Below are positions 1-7,529 of a stretch of 38,009 nt of DNA, piece by piece (the first letter of the stretch is position 1; each line of letters begins with the position of its first letter). The notes beneath the pieces are model-generated. The model searched no databases. It saw only the letters and a list, made by a program, of their open reading frames with translations, and was not told where the DNA came from. The stretch lies in the IMG/VR virus record IMGVR_UViG_3300010297_000014, positions 1 to 38,009 of that record, one strand, 5' to 3'. The position numbers were made by a program, and so were the translations under genes. Origin of the DNA: a virus.

Positions 1-1
1 A

Positions 2-973
2 CTAAATGCAGATAAGCTTCACCGCTATAAAATGAGTGATGATATCTTTTCATCAGTAACTCGCTTAGCAGATGCCAAAAATCATGGTGTAATGATCATG
101 ATTGATTATTCAGGTTCAATGTCCTCGACCCTGCCAGCCCTACTTAAGCAATTGCATACTTTAGTAACCTTTTGTAGATTGATTAATATCCCATATGAAA
201 TTTATGGATTTACATCAATGTGGGGCTCCGGGGAGAAAAAAATGAGGTTAAACGTTGGTTACACCACTGTTAGAACAGAAGATGTAAAATTCTTTGAGCT
301 AGCTTCAAATCGAATGTCTGCAGCCGAACACAAAAGGGCATTGGCAGAAATGTGGTTAAAATCTATAGTATTTTCTTCAGGTTCTATGTTCGATTCTTTA
401 GGTGGAACACCATTGGAAAATGCTACATTTATGTCTTATCGATTGATTGAGCGAATGAAGGCTCAATATAATATTGATAATATGAATGTTATTTTCATGA
501 CAGATGGTGAAGGCTCTGGTTTGTCCACAACTAAAAGTTGCAGTTGGTTAAGTAAATATGTCTGTGAAATTGATGGAAAATTTATTACAATTGACAGAGC
601 AAAGATATATAATACCAATGTGGCCTTAAAAATTCTTGATGCCAATATAATTGGAATCTATCTATTAGCTGGACGTACGAATCCCAAAAAGAATTTACGG
701 TATGATTACGGTTTCCATAAAAATGATGTGATAAATAAGAAAATGAAATTCTATAGAAAAAATGGATTTGTTTCATCGAAGAGAGAATATCATAATGAAT
801 TCATCTATATGGCACCAGCTAGTGAATATAATGTCAAAGAAGTTATAATGAATGATATTGCAGAAGATGCTAGTAAAAGTGCTATTAAAAAGGTATTTGG
901 CGACTTTACCTCATCACTCAAAAAGAATCGTATCTTTGCTGAATACCTTGGCAGAATTATTGCGATCAATTAA
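2..973 (+). CDS. VWA-domain protein, CobT-like (5' end outside window)
   Basis: Probable partner of a MoxR/CobS-type AAA+ ATPase. The frame is open from base 2 to the first ATG at 32, and that ATG has no ribosome site, so the visible ORF is taken as the C-terminal part of a longer protein. Counting from the ATG at 32, a complete metal-ion adhesion site is visible: DYSGS (D25, S27, S29), T126 in GGTPL and D158 in MTDGE. The GGTPL form of the third motif is typical of CobT and magnesium-chelatase D-type VWA domains. Marine T4-like phages often carry cobS-like AAA genes, so a partner may lie upstream, outside the window. It is the only plus-strand gene here and converges on gene 46. The VWA assignment is firm; the CobT link and any substrate are inference. 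Confidence 0.8.
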   Translation, partial: LNADKLHRYKMSDDIFSSVTRLADAKNHGVMIMIDYSGSMSSTLPALLKQLHTLVTFCRLINIPYEIYGFTSMWGSGEKKMRLNVGYTTVRTEDVKFFELASNRMSAAEHKRALAEMWLKSIVFSSGSMFDSLGGTPLENATFMSYRLIERMKAQYNIDNMNVIFMTDGEGSGLSTTKSCSWLSKYVCEIDGKFITIDRAKIYNTNVALKILDANIIGIYLLAGRTNPKKNLRYDYGFHKNDVINKKMKFYRKNGFVSSKREYHNEFIYMAPASEYNVKEVIMNDIAEDASKSAIKKVFGDFTSSLKKNRIFAEYLGRIIAIN

Positions 974-988
974 TATTTCCTTATTACA

Positions 989-1025
989 AAGCGGGGCAGG
1001 ATTAATCCTGCCCTTAGCTTTTTAT
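989..1025. terminator. Shared hairpin between convergent genes
   Basis: An 8-bp perfect stem (994-1001 with 1006-1013) has a TTAA loop that could itself pair. Flanking AAGC (989-992) and GCTT (1017-1020) can extend it across a small internal loop. On the plus strand it is followed by GCTTTTTATA, a good U-tract for the VWA gene. On the minus strand the following GCTTTG is weaker. The hairpin begins directly beside the gene 46 stop codon, so it can serve both transcripts. Confidence 0.8.
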
Positions 1026-2735
1026 ACATTTTGAGAAGTTCTTTTCCTGTTTAAAGACAATCTTATCATTAAATGTTCCATCAATAACATCTTGCTTATG
1101 TGATATAATGAATAGGTTTGTGTCTTTATCAAATGATCGTATAATTGAGAATAAGTTATCTACGCCATCAGTATCTAAACTTGCATCTAATACTTCATCT
1201 AAGATTAAAAGGTTTGTTGCAACTGAATTCTTCATTCGAGCGATCTGCCTCCATGCAAATAGAATAGCCAAATCAATTCTCTGTTTCTCGCCTTCGGAGA
1301 ATGAAGCATAATTGAATGCTTCTCTATGACGGGACTTAATAACTTCATTAAAGCTTTCATCGAGATTGAATGATACGAAGAAGTCCAGCACCTGTAAGTA
1401 GTTATTCACTAGCTTATTAATAATAGGCAAATACTGTTTAATGACTTTTGTCTTAATACCAGAGTCTTTAAGCATTTCAGCAATTGCCATATTATATAAT
1501 GACTCTTGTTTAAATTCAAAAAGTGTATCTCTTTGTATGTTAAGATCTTTTGTCAATCTTTCTAATTCACTCTGAGCTTTTTTAACGTCCTTCTTTGATT
1601 TAGTATTATCGGTAGAGGTTTGTAGATCGTTAATCTGCTCTTGTAATGAAGATATTGTGTGGTTATTAGTTCGAACCGTAATGCTCAATTCATGTAGCTT
1701 ATGTAATTGATCATCAAGAGATGTATGTTTTTCTTTAATAGCCTTAAGCTCTTCCTTTAATTGAGTGTATTCATTATGAAGTTTTTTTGCATCATGCTTA
1801 CAGGCTTTAGCTTTTTTGTTCTTAAGTGTTTTAGTTATACGTTGTGAACATATTGGACAATCATCATTTTCTTCATAGAACTTAGCCTCCTTAACCAACG
1901 ATTGCATATCATTTTGAATTGTTCTAATAGTAGCACTCTGTGAAGCTTCATCCTTAGCACATTGCTGTTTATTTTCATTTATTCTGTTAATGATATCTTC
2001 ATCAAGTTTAAGTGTAAGCTTGTCATTTTCGGCCTGTAATTCACTTATCTTTTTCTCTAATAGCTTTACTTGTCGTTGATGTTTTGTAACTTGATTCTTA
2101 TCAACTTCCTCTAAATCCTCAATATACTTCCTTTGGATTCGAACCTTTTCATTAAGAATTGAGATGTTATAATCTACATCTAATATCTCCTGTTTAAGCT
2201 TGCCCATTTTTTCCTTTAAAAGCATATTCATTTTTGTGAATATGTTAATATCCAAAAGATCTTCAATTACTAGGCGGCGGTGATGAGCCGGTAATTGCAT
2301 AAATGGAATATATGAGGATGAGCCTAATACAACTACTTGGTGGAATGATTTGTGATTTAACTTAAGAATGTTTTGTTCAAGGATTTTTTGATAATCTCTA
2401 TTATGCGCAGATTGATTAAGCATTACCCCATCTTTCCAGATTTCAAACTTATTGGGCTTCATGCCTCTAACAATCTTATACTCGTTACTGCCAATATCAA
2501 ATTCTAATTCAACCAGCATATGCTTTTTATTAATTGAATTAATTAATTGAGGCTTATTGATACCACGATGTGGTTTACCAAATAGGCCAAATGATAAAGC
2601 GTCAATCAGTGTTGATTTACCGCTACCATTATGTCCGGTAATAAGTGTTGATTCACTTTTGTTAAGTTGTAATTCTGTAAATGAATTTCCAGTTGATAGA
2701 AAATTCTTCCATCGAATAGTTTTAAATTTTAGCAT
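1014..2735 (-). CDS. 46: Recombination endonuclease subunit gp46 (Rad50/SbcC-like)
   Basis: ATPase subunit of the phage Mre11-Rad50-type complex that resects DNA ends and feeds recombination-dependent replication. The protein has 573 residues, close to T4 gp46. Visible motifs are Walker A GHNGSGKST (34-42), a zinc-hook CPIC (C293, C296) in the middle of a long coiled coil (about 170-410), the ABC signature FSEGEKQR (479-486), Walker B LLILDEVLD (509-517) and the H-loop histidine H546 in ISHKQ. The start lies one base after the stop of gene 47, so the two are almost certainly translated together. Nothing is missing from the active site. Confidence 0.97.
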   Translation of the reverse strand: MLKFKTIRWKNFLSTGNSFTELQLNKSESTLITGHNGSGKSTLIDALSFGLFGKPHRGINKPQLINSINKKHMLVELEFDIGSNEYKIVRGMKPNKFEIWKDGVMLNQSAHNRDYQKILEQNILKLNHKSFHQVVVLGSSSYIPFMQLPAHHRRLVIEDLLDINIFTKMNMLLKEKMGKLKQEILDVDYNISILNEKVRIQRKYIEDLEEVDKNQVTKHQRQVKLLEKKISELQAENDKLTLKLDEDIINRINENKQQCAKDEASQSATIRTIQNDMQSLVKEAKFYEENDDCPICSQRITKTLKNKKAKACKHDAKKLHNEYTQLKEELKAIKEKHTSLDDQLHKLHELSITVRTNNHTISSLQEQINDLQTSTDNTKSKKDVKKAQSELERLTKDLNIQRDTLFEFKQESLYNMAIAEMLKDSGIKTKVIKQYLPIINKLVNNYLQVLDFFVSFNLDESFNEVIKSRHREAFNYASFSEGEKQRIDLAILFAWRQIARMKNSVATNLLILDEVLDASLDTDGVDNLFSIIRSFDKDTNLFIISHKQDVIDGTFNDKIVFKQEKNFSKCIKS

Positions 2736-2736
2736 G

Positions 2737-3798
2737 TTATTCTAATTCTATTGTCAAAGCTTCTTTATAAAGAGACTGTAGTTCACCTTTAATAGTATCT
2801 TTATTTAAATCGGTCGTAGTTGCATCAACATAATCATTTAACAAATCGGATGTATTTGCAATTGATATTTTCTCATCATTAACATTATCACCTATAAATT
2901 CATCAAATGTTTCAATAATCTTCACCTCATGAATAGGGCGGTTTTGTATAGCATTTATAAATTGATCAAATCCATAATGATCATTCTTATTTGAAACAAT
3001 AACCTTTATAAACTTTCCATCAACTTGTGATAAATCATATTTGCTATAATCATTTCTCTTATCGTCATAATAGATTTTATGAAAAATTGTTAATGGATTA
3101 CGTATTGGCGTTAATGTTCTAGTATCAGTATCGAATACATAAAAATACTTAGGATCATTATAATCAACCCATGTCATTTCGTAAGGTGCACCAAGATAGT
3201 GAATATTTTCATGTTCTGATCGTGTATGATAATGCCCCGACCATACATATTCGAACTTCTTAAATAGATCTTTCGACATACCATCATGGGATTTCATACC
3301 CTTCATAATGTCAAAGCCTTCTAGTTCCAAGTGGCCGCCTAAAATGGATGCTTTACACGAATTAATGAAATCCATTGACTGCTTATAATTCTCTTTATTA
3401 ATCCATGGCAATAACGCAATGGGACAGCCATCGTAATCAACCACTTTAGGTGACATTACAATATTCACATTATTCATAAAATGACCTAATAGCTCCTTTA
3501 AAGAACACAGCTCATTAGTTGATTTATATACTACATCATGATTTCCTGGAATGATATCCATTGTCATTCCCAGTTCCCTCATAGGTTCTAAGAAGTGTTT
3601 ACGATTATGATGTAGCGCTTTAAAATTGATGGTCTTACGATTATCATAAAAGTCGCCTAGATGTAAAATGTGTTTTATATCATGTTCTTTACAATATGGA
3701 AAGAATACATCTTTATAGAATTTAGCAAAATAAGTTAGGAACACATCAGAAGCGTTACGTGCACCTGCGTGCGTATCGGTAATTACGATTAATTTCAT
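2737..3798 (-). CDS. 47: Recombination endonuclease subunit gp47 (Mre11/SbcD-like)
   Basis: Calcineurin-type nuclease subunit that pairs with gp46. In 353 residues (T4 gp47 is slightly shorter) the metal-binding phosphoesterase motifs appear in order: DTHAG (D8, H10), HLGDFYDN (D49), PGNHD (N86, H87, D88), GGHLE (H156) and SGHYH (H189, H191). The gene follows gene 55 with a six-base gap and precedes gene 46 with a one-base gap, so 55-47-46 form one transcription unit. No late-promoter box lies in front of it, which fits expression before or apart from the structural genes. Confidence 0.97.
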   Translation of the reverse strand: MKLIVITDTHAGARNASDVFLTYFAKFYKDVFFPYCKEHDIKHILHLGDFYDNRKTINFKALHHNRKHFLEPMRELGMTMDIIPGNHDVVYKSTNELCSLKELLGHFMNNVNIVMSPKVVDYDGCPIALLPWINKENYKQSMDFINSCKASILGGHLELEGFDIMKGMKSHDGMSKDLFKKFEYVWSGHYHTRSEHENIHYLGAPYEMTWVDYNDPKYFYVFDTDTRTLTPIRNPLTIFHKIYYDDKRNDYSKYDLSQVDGKFIKVIVSNKNDHYGFDQFINAIQNRPIHEVKIIETFDEFIGDNVNDEKISIANTSDLLNDYVDATTTDLNKDTIKGELQSLYKEALTIELE

Positions 3799-3804
3799 AT
3801 GAAT

Positions 3805-4407
3805 TTACATGAAGGTTGTTAAACCACCCTTATCTTCTTTCTTCTTTTTCTTAAACTCTTTAATGGCATCGTCCTTTTTATGAACTTTATCTAAACGATT
3901 TTTAATTGTATTAATAACACCCTGTTCAATACCTCTCATTGCTTTATCTGATGATCCTTCAAATTCTGACATTACATCATCTATACCGGCATGTTCAATA
4001 TAAGCCATTCTAATGTCTTGCTGTTTCTTTTCCTTTGCAATTCTCCGAAGAAACGCAAAGAAACACATTTGAGTAAAATATGCAAATGCGTTTGGTGTTC
4101 CTGTGCGGGTAGCAACTTCAATATTATAATTCATTATGCGTTTAATACAATCTTCAACACCATCCATTACCATTTCTTCTCGGTAAGTATAACCTATAAA
4201 GTTAGGTTTATGTGACAAGCCTTCGGCAATACGAAGGAAACATCTACCAATGTAATCAGTTACAATCGGTACTTCTCTTTTTTCTTCCTTTGCCTTATTA
4301 GCTTCATTGACATAATCCATAACAGCTTGGGAAAACTCCTTGTTATTGACATAATGCTCTGGTGCTCTCTGAGTACGCTTTTTAGCTACTTTCTTTTTAG
4401 TTGTCAT
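3805..4407 (-). CDS. 55: Late-transcription sigma factor gp55
   Basis: Sigma-family protein that directs host RNA polymerase to TATAAATA late promoters together with the sliding clamp and its co-activator. The 200-residue protein is slightly longer than T4 gp55. It has a lysine-rich start (KKKVAKKR) followed by a helical sigma region 2-like core; the stretch around residues 100-125 (GTPNAFAYFTQMCFFAFLRR) matches the gp55 family as I know it. The C-terminus is lysine-rich (KEFKKKKKED), ending GGLTTFM, where T4 gp55 carries its clamp-binding tail. Identification rests on family resemblance plus position next to 47-46. The many NATAAATA boxes in this window are its expected targets. Confidence 0.9.
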   Translation of the reverse strand: MTTKKKVAKKRTQRAPEHYVNNKEFSQAVMDYVNEANKAKEEKREVPIVTDYIGRCFLRIAEGLSHKPNFIGYTYREEMVMDGVEDCIKRIMNYNIEVATRTGTPNAFAYFTQMCFFAFLRRIAKEKKQQDIRMAYIEHAGIDDVMSEFEGSSDKAMRGIEQGVINTIKNRLDKVHKKDDAIKEFKKKKKEDKGGLTTFM

Positions 4408-4533
4408 AATACTATATTATACTATTTGTAAGGATTTGTACACCATAAACTTATGCATTTTTTCCTGTACAATCGGTTACTATTTTGTTATAATATTCTA
4501 AGGAAACCACTAAGGAAGGCTAGTATATACAGG
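4408..4533. other. Gap between uvsW and gene 55
   Basis: The largest clearly non-coding gap in the window (126 bp). On the minus strand it holds a TATAAT (4421-4416) just before gene 55 but no convincing -35 at 16-18 nt. It also holds a 13-codon ATG ORF (4458-4417) with AGGA five bases upstream. Direct repeats of CTAAGGAA (around 4499-4516) and GGCTAG (around 4518-4537) are present. No late-promoter box and no GC-rich terminator stem were seen. Gene 55 is therefore probably read from upstream or from a weak local promoter. Confidence 0.5.
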
Positions 4534-6018
4534 CTAGAATTGAAGTTCATGTATTTTAAACTTAAATAATTCTTTAGTATAGATTTTAATTCGTTCCATA
4601 GCATGTTTAATAGTGTAGTTCTTTTTAGATTTCCATACCATATCATCAGCTATATCATATACTTTAGTATCTTTATTGTTATCAGCCTTTCTTAAACCTC
4701 TACCAATAGATTGTAATATTCTTATCTGTGATTTAGATGGAGCAGCAAATATGATAATATGGAGATTTTTAATATTTATACCTGTACTAAAGCATTGACT
4801 TGAAGCTACAATGATAGCATTGGTTTCTTTCTCTGTAATAGCTCGAATTATTTCTCTTTCCTTTGTAGGGACTTTCCCTGAAACATAGAAAATCTTTCTA
4901 TTATCTGCAGCTTTTTCTTTAATGGCATTATATAAAGGTACACCATGCTTATCAACATAATTGAATAATATAAGTGTATTCCCCTGTTGAGTTAAAGCTA
5001 GATTCTTTATAAAGTTATTTCTTTTTTCATGACTAACAATTAGATCCAATTCTTCTTGGTATGACAGCTTTTTACATTTCTTCCTATTTTCTTCTGAATG
5101 CTTAAGCAGTATAACATCAATTGATAATTGAGCTAAATCATTGTTATCCATTAACTTCTTTGTAGTAGTTACTTTATGTACAGGTCCAAATACACCTTCC
5201 AATACTAATCGATGCGTTTGTGTATCATCTATCGTCCCGGTTGTGCCAATTCGAACATAAGCATTAACCAACTTTTCCATAATGGATGTTAGTGATTTTG
5301 CTTTGAATGTATGTGCTTCATCACCAATGACCATACCAAAATTTTTAAACCAAGCCTTTGGTAACTTATATATAGATTGCCATGTTGTAATAGTAATACG
5401 TTGATCATAACCAGATTTATCTTTACCTGAATAAATTCTATGGCACATATCGGCTACATTAAATGAAGAGTCTTTTTGCGAATAATCTTCAAAGTCTGTA
5501 TACATCTGTTCAACAAGAGATGTGGTTGGAACAATCAATAAGATATTCTTTTGTGACATTAAAAGAAACCATCTTATAAGAATGTAGATTATAAGTGATT
5601 TACCAGATGCGGTGGGACTTAATAGCAACGAGTTAGTATGTGTTACAGCGTGTTTAACAGCTTCTAATTGATAATCTCTAGGGGTAATATCTTTTGTTCC
5701 AGATGTAAGAGGAATTTTCTTAATTAGTTTATCAATATATGATGCAACATACTTTGTGGAATCATCTTTATTAATGAACTTATACTTTCTTTGTTCACAA
5801 AAGTTTTCAATATAACGAGTTAATCCTGCATATATTGTGTTACTACGTCTATTGAACAAACGTACGTTACCATCCCAAAGCTTATTACGATAGGTTGGCA
5901 TAAATTGATAGCCGGGAACTTTAAACGTGAAGTACTCTGATAGCTCCATTGCAATGCCATCATCACATTCGACTTGAATGTCGACAGCATTAACTCGAGT
6001 TATAGTCACCTTTTCCAT
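4534..6018 (-). CDS. uvsW: UvsW helicase (SF2)
   Basis: RNA-DNA and branched-DNA helicase that removes R-loops and remodels recombination intermediates, helping the switch from origin- to recombination-driven replication. I chose the ATG at 6018 (494 codons) because it forms a TAATG overlap with the uvsY stop and its first residues (MEKVTITRV) line up with the start of T4 UvsW; an in-frame ATG at 6045 would add nine residues with no family support. Motifs: Walker A SPTASGKS (135-142), DEAH (233-236) and motif VI QSIGRGLRK (436-444). Length agrees with T4 (503 aa). Coupled to uvsY. Confidence 0.96.
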   Translation of the reverse strand: MEKVTITRVNAVDIQVECDDGIAMELSEYFTFKVPGYQFMPTYRNKLWDGNVRLFNRRSNTIYAGLTRYIENFCEQRKYKFINKDDSTKYVASYIDKLIKKIPLTSGTKDITPRDYQLEAVKHAVTHTNSLLLSPTASGKSLIIYILIRWFLLMSQKNILLIVPTTSLVEQMYTDFEDYSQKDSSFNVADMCHRIYSGKDKSGYDQRITITTWQSIYKLPKAWFKNFGMVIGDEAHTFKAKSLTSIMEKLVNAYVRIGTTGTIDDTQTHRLVLEGVFGPVHKVTTTKKLMDNNDLAQLSIDVILLKHSEENRKKCKKLSYQEELDLIVSHEKRNNFIKNLALTQQGNTLILFNYVDKHGVPLYNAIKEKAADNRKIFYVSGKVPTKEREIIRAITEKETNAIIVASSQCFSTGINIKNLHIIIFAAPSKSQIRILQSIGRGLRKADNNKDTKVYDIADDMVWKSKKNYTIKHAMERIKIYTKELFKFKIHELQF

Positions 6019-6461
6019 TATGCACCCGACGTAAAGCGATGCCATTCAATCATATTCTTAATTGTCTGATGTCGCCACTTCAAATTGTCGACAATCTCTT
6101 GTAATGTTTCAACCATGGTTTTCCAATATGTAATTGACGCATCATTTTTCTGTAAATCTGGATCAGCTTCGAAGTAATATGAATAATCCGACTTTAGTAC
6201 AGTCGCACCATTAAATGGATCATAATCCCAACCATGATCATCTATTTCATCCTTAGCAAGTTTTCCCGAAAAGTGCATCCACTTATCGCGCAATAATACT
6301 TTTTGTTCTTGCTGCTTCCTCTTTAACTTAAGTTTAGCAGACATAAGCATTTCTAAATACTTTGCGTGTAGAATTGGTGTGTTTCTACTCGATTCATCCA
6401 AATCCATTTTTTGGATAACTGAATCTTTTTTCCATTCGCTTAATACATCATCTAATTTCAT
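6018..6461 (-). CDS. uvsY: UvsY recombination mediator
   Basis: Loads UvsX recombinase onto gp32-coated single-stranded DNA. The 147-residue protein resembles T4 UvsY (137 aa) in its highly charged helical N-terminal half, with a conserved pattern around KRKQQEQKVLLRDKWMHFSG, and in the C-terminal segment from SITYWKTMVETLQ to the end. It is translationally coupled to uvsW through a TAATG overlap. A late-promoter box lies 10 nt upstream and no clear Shine-Dalgarno is visible. The adjacent uvsW supports the call. Confidence 0.92.
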   Translation of the reverse strand: MKLDDVLSEWKKDSVIQKMDLDESSRNTPILHAKYLEMLMSAKLKLKRKQQEQKVLLRDKWMHFSGKLAKDEIDDHGWDYDPFNGATVLKSDYSYYFEADPDLQKNDASITYWKTMVETLQEIVDNLKWRHQTIKNMIEWHRFTSGA

Positions 6462-6471
6462 AATATAATAC

Positions 6472-6479
6472 TATTTATA
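6472..6479 (-). promoter_or_regulatory. Late promoter box for uvsY-uvsW
   Basis: TATAAATA on the minus strand, 10 nt before the uvsY ATG at 6461. It overlaps the stop codon (6475-6477) of the upstream gene. It suggests that these recombination genes are also transcribed late. Confidence 0.7.
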
Positions 6480-6939
6480 GGAATTCAAAGTATGAATATT
6501 GAAGTGACATGTCACATTTGATATATTCAACATCTGTTAACGACGCATCAAATGCCAATGCACCTAATGATATAGGAAATGCATCTACATATTTTATTTG
6601 CGCAATTACATTATTATGAGAAGACATGACATGTACAATGGCATCAATTTTAATTGGGACGATATTATCTCTATTATATATCATCCAATCATACATCTCT
6701 TTATAATTCTCTATGTTTTCATCAACATTGAATTGGAATTCAAGTGTGCCAAATTCTAATCGATCACCTGGTTCGAAATTTTGAAACTTTTTATATGGAG
6801 CTGCTACCGATCCCATTGATATATTAGGATGATTCCATGTAGTTGAGAAATATTCGGTATTAGCAAATCTGCTTGAATCAAGTGTTAGTTTAAATGCACC
6901 TGGGGCTAAATAGTTTTTATTTTCAGTTAGTTCTGCCAT
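6475..6939 (-). CDS. Tail-tube-fold virion protein, probable tail completion protein (gp3 position)
   Basis: The likely start is the ATG at 6939 (154 codons). It sits 5 nt after a TATAAATA box, while the ORF extension to 6978 runs through that promoter. The sequence (start MAELTENKNYLAPGAFKLTL; later FGTLEFQFNVDENIENYKEMYDWM) has the pattern of gp19-like tail-tube/baseplate-hub proteins of contractile tails. In marine T4-like phages the gene between 23 and uvsY is usually called gene 3 (tail completion/sheath stabiliser); I rely on memory of gene order for that name. It is clearly distinct from the main tail tube gp19 encoded at 12494-13027. A structural role is likely; the exact number is uncertain. 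Confidence 0.65.
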   Translation of the reverse strand: MAELTENKNYLAPGAFKLTLDSSRFANTEYFSTTWNHPNISMGSVAAPYKKFQNFEPGDRLEFGTLEFQFNVDENIENYKEMYDWMIYNRDNIVPIKIDAIVHVMSSHNNVIAQIKYVDAFPISLGALAFDASLTDVEYIKCDMSLQYSYFEFL

Positions 6940-6943
6940 ATCT

Positions 6944-7069
6944 CTATTTATATATATCCATATACTGTATTTCCACAATCATATATACGATTCTATCCAT
7001 TGTATTGTAAACATCTCTCAGCTCGTTCTCTGACCAAATAGAATGAATCTTCTCATACACTGTCAACAT
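6944..7069 (-). CDS. Possible 41-aa small protein
   Basis: An ATG at 7069 opens a 41-codon frame, beginning MLTVYEKIHS and ending YMDIYK, that stops at TAG 6946-6944 inside the next late-promoter region. It fills the 165-bp space between the tail-tube-like gene and the 75-aa gene. The predicted peptide is helical and charged with no membrane segment. There is no Shine-Dalgarno before the ATG and I know no family, so this is a weak call supported mainly by how closely it fits the gap. Confidence 0.3.
   Translation of the reverse strand: MLTVYEKIHSIWSENELRDVYNTMDRIVYMIVEIQYMDIYK
6945..6952 (-). promoter_or_regulatory. Late promoter box, 5 nt before ATG 6939
   Basis: TATAAATA followed by GAGAT and then ATG. 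With T4 geometry the transcript would start at or next to the A of the start codon. The box decides the start of the 154-aa gene. Confidence 0.8.
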
Positions 7070-7104
7070 TAATGGGAGGATTATTATATAAAAAATTTCC
7101 AATC

Positions 7105-7332
7105 CTACAATATTTCATTATTTTCGTCCACCAAAAATCCCAAGACTGTCCAACCTACTACACAAGAGTCAGAAACTTGTAATGGATATTCGTCATTATC
7201 TGTCCAAGGCTGTTCTCTTTTGATATAATTAAACAATTCTTCTTCATTTTTGAATTCTATTGGAGTCTTATCTACAGTATTAGAATCTGCTTCTCTCCAA
7301 CACCCAATATCTCGTTTTCTAAATCTAATCAT
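7105..7332 (-). CDS. Hypothetical 75-aa protein
   Basis: Family not recognised. The protein is small and acidic, starts MIRFRKRDIGCWRE, and has aromatic residues near the ends (GCWREAD, VVGWTVLGFLVDENN). No signal peptide or transmembrane segment is evident. AAGGA lies about ten bases before the ATG at 7332. The start overlaps the end of an upstream reading frame (TAG 7327-7325), which hints at coupling. It lies in the unit downstream of the gene 23 terminator and the late box at 7433-7440. Confidence 0.6.
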   Translation of the reverse strand: MIRFRKRDIGCWREADSNTVDKTPIEFKNEEELFNYIKREQPWTDNDEYPLQVSDSCVVGWTVLGFLVDENNEIL

Positions 7333-7427
7333 ATTTTATTTTCCTTATAATATATTCAACCAATTCACCCAGTGCACCGAATAATAAAATTGTCCAAAGA
7401 ATAGATCCTGTTATTATAATAATTCAT
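7325..7427 (-). pseudogene. Possible small membrane protein broken by a one-base shift
   Basis: An ATG at 7427 stands 5 nt after a late-promoter box but reads only 20 codons before a stop. One base over, codons 7423-7325 give 32 residues with a clear membrane segment (TGSILWTILLFGALGELVEY), then a basic tail and a TAG overlapping the next gene's ATG. That frame has a TGA just before it and no ATG. Removing one A after the ATG would join them into a 33-codon protein. Either a sequencing or assembly indel, a decayed gene, a frameshifted gene, or an AUU start is possible. Confidence 0.35.
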
Positions 7428-7432
7428 AATAT

Positions 7433-7440
7433 TATTTATA
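7433..7440 (-). promoter_or_regulatory. Late promoter box downstream of gene 23
   Basis: TATAAATA on the minus strand, 43 nt past the gene 23 terminator stem and 5 nt before the ATG at 7427. It restarts transcription for the 75-aa gene and the tail-tube-like gene. Confidence 0.75.
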
Positions 7441-7477
7441 CTTAAATCATGTTCATGTTTAAACCCGAAAAATTATA

Positions 7478-7507
7478 AACAAAAAGGGAGTCCCGAAGGA
7501 CTCCCTT
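7478..7507 (-). terminator. Gene 23 terminator with C(UUCG)G loop
   Basis: A 10-bp perfect stem (7484-7493 with 7498-7507). The minus-strand loop is TTCG closed by C-G, the very stable tetraloop favoured in T4 terminators. It is followed by TTTGTTTATAATTTTT. It lies 22 nt after the gene 23 stop. Confidence 0.93.
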
Positions 7508-7529
7508 GAAATAATTATCTGTAATTAGA

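Noticed and set aside
4489-4494. Plus-strand TATAAT in the gap before gene 55
   Set aside because: No plus-strand gene follows and no good -35 is present; expected by chance in such AT-rich DNA.
6019-6045. Longer UvsW start at 6045
   Set aside because: It would overlap uvsY by 28 bases, and the extra nine residues have no match in T4 UvsW, while the inner ATG gives a TAATG overlap and aligned N-terminus.
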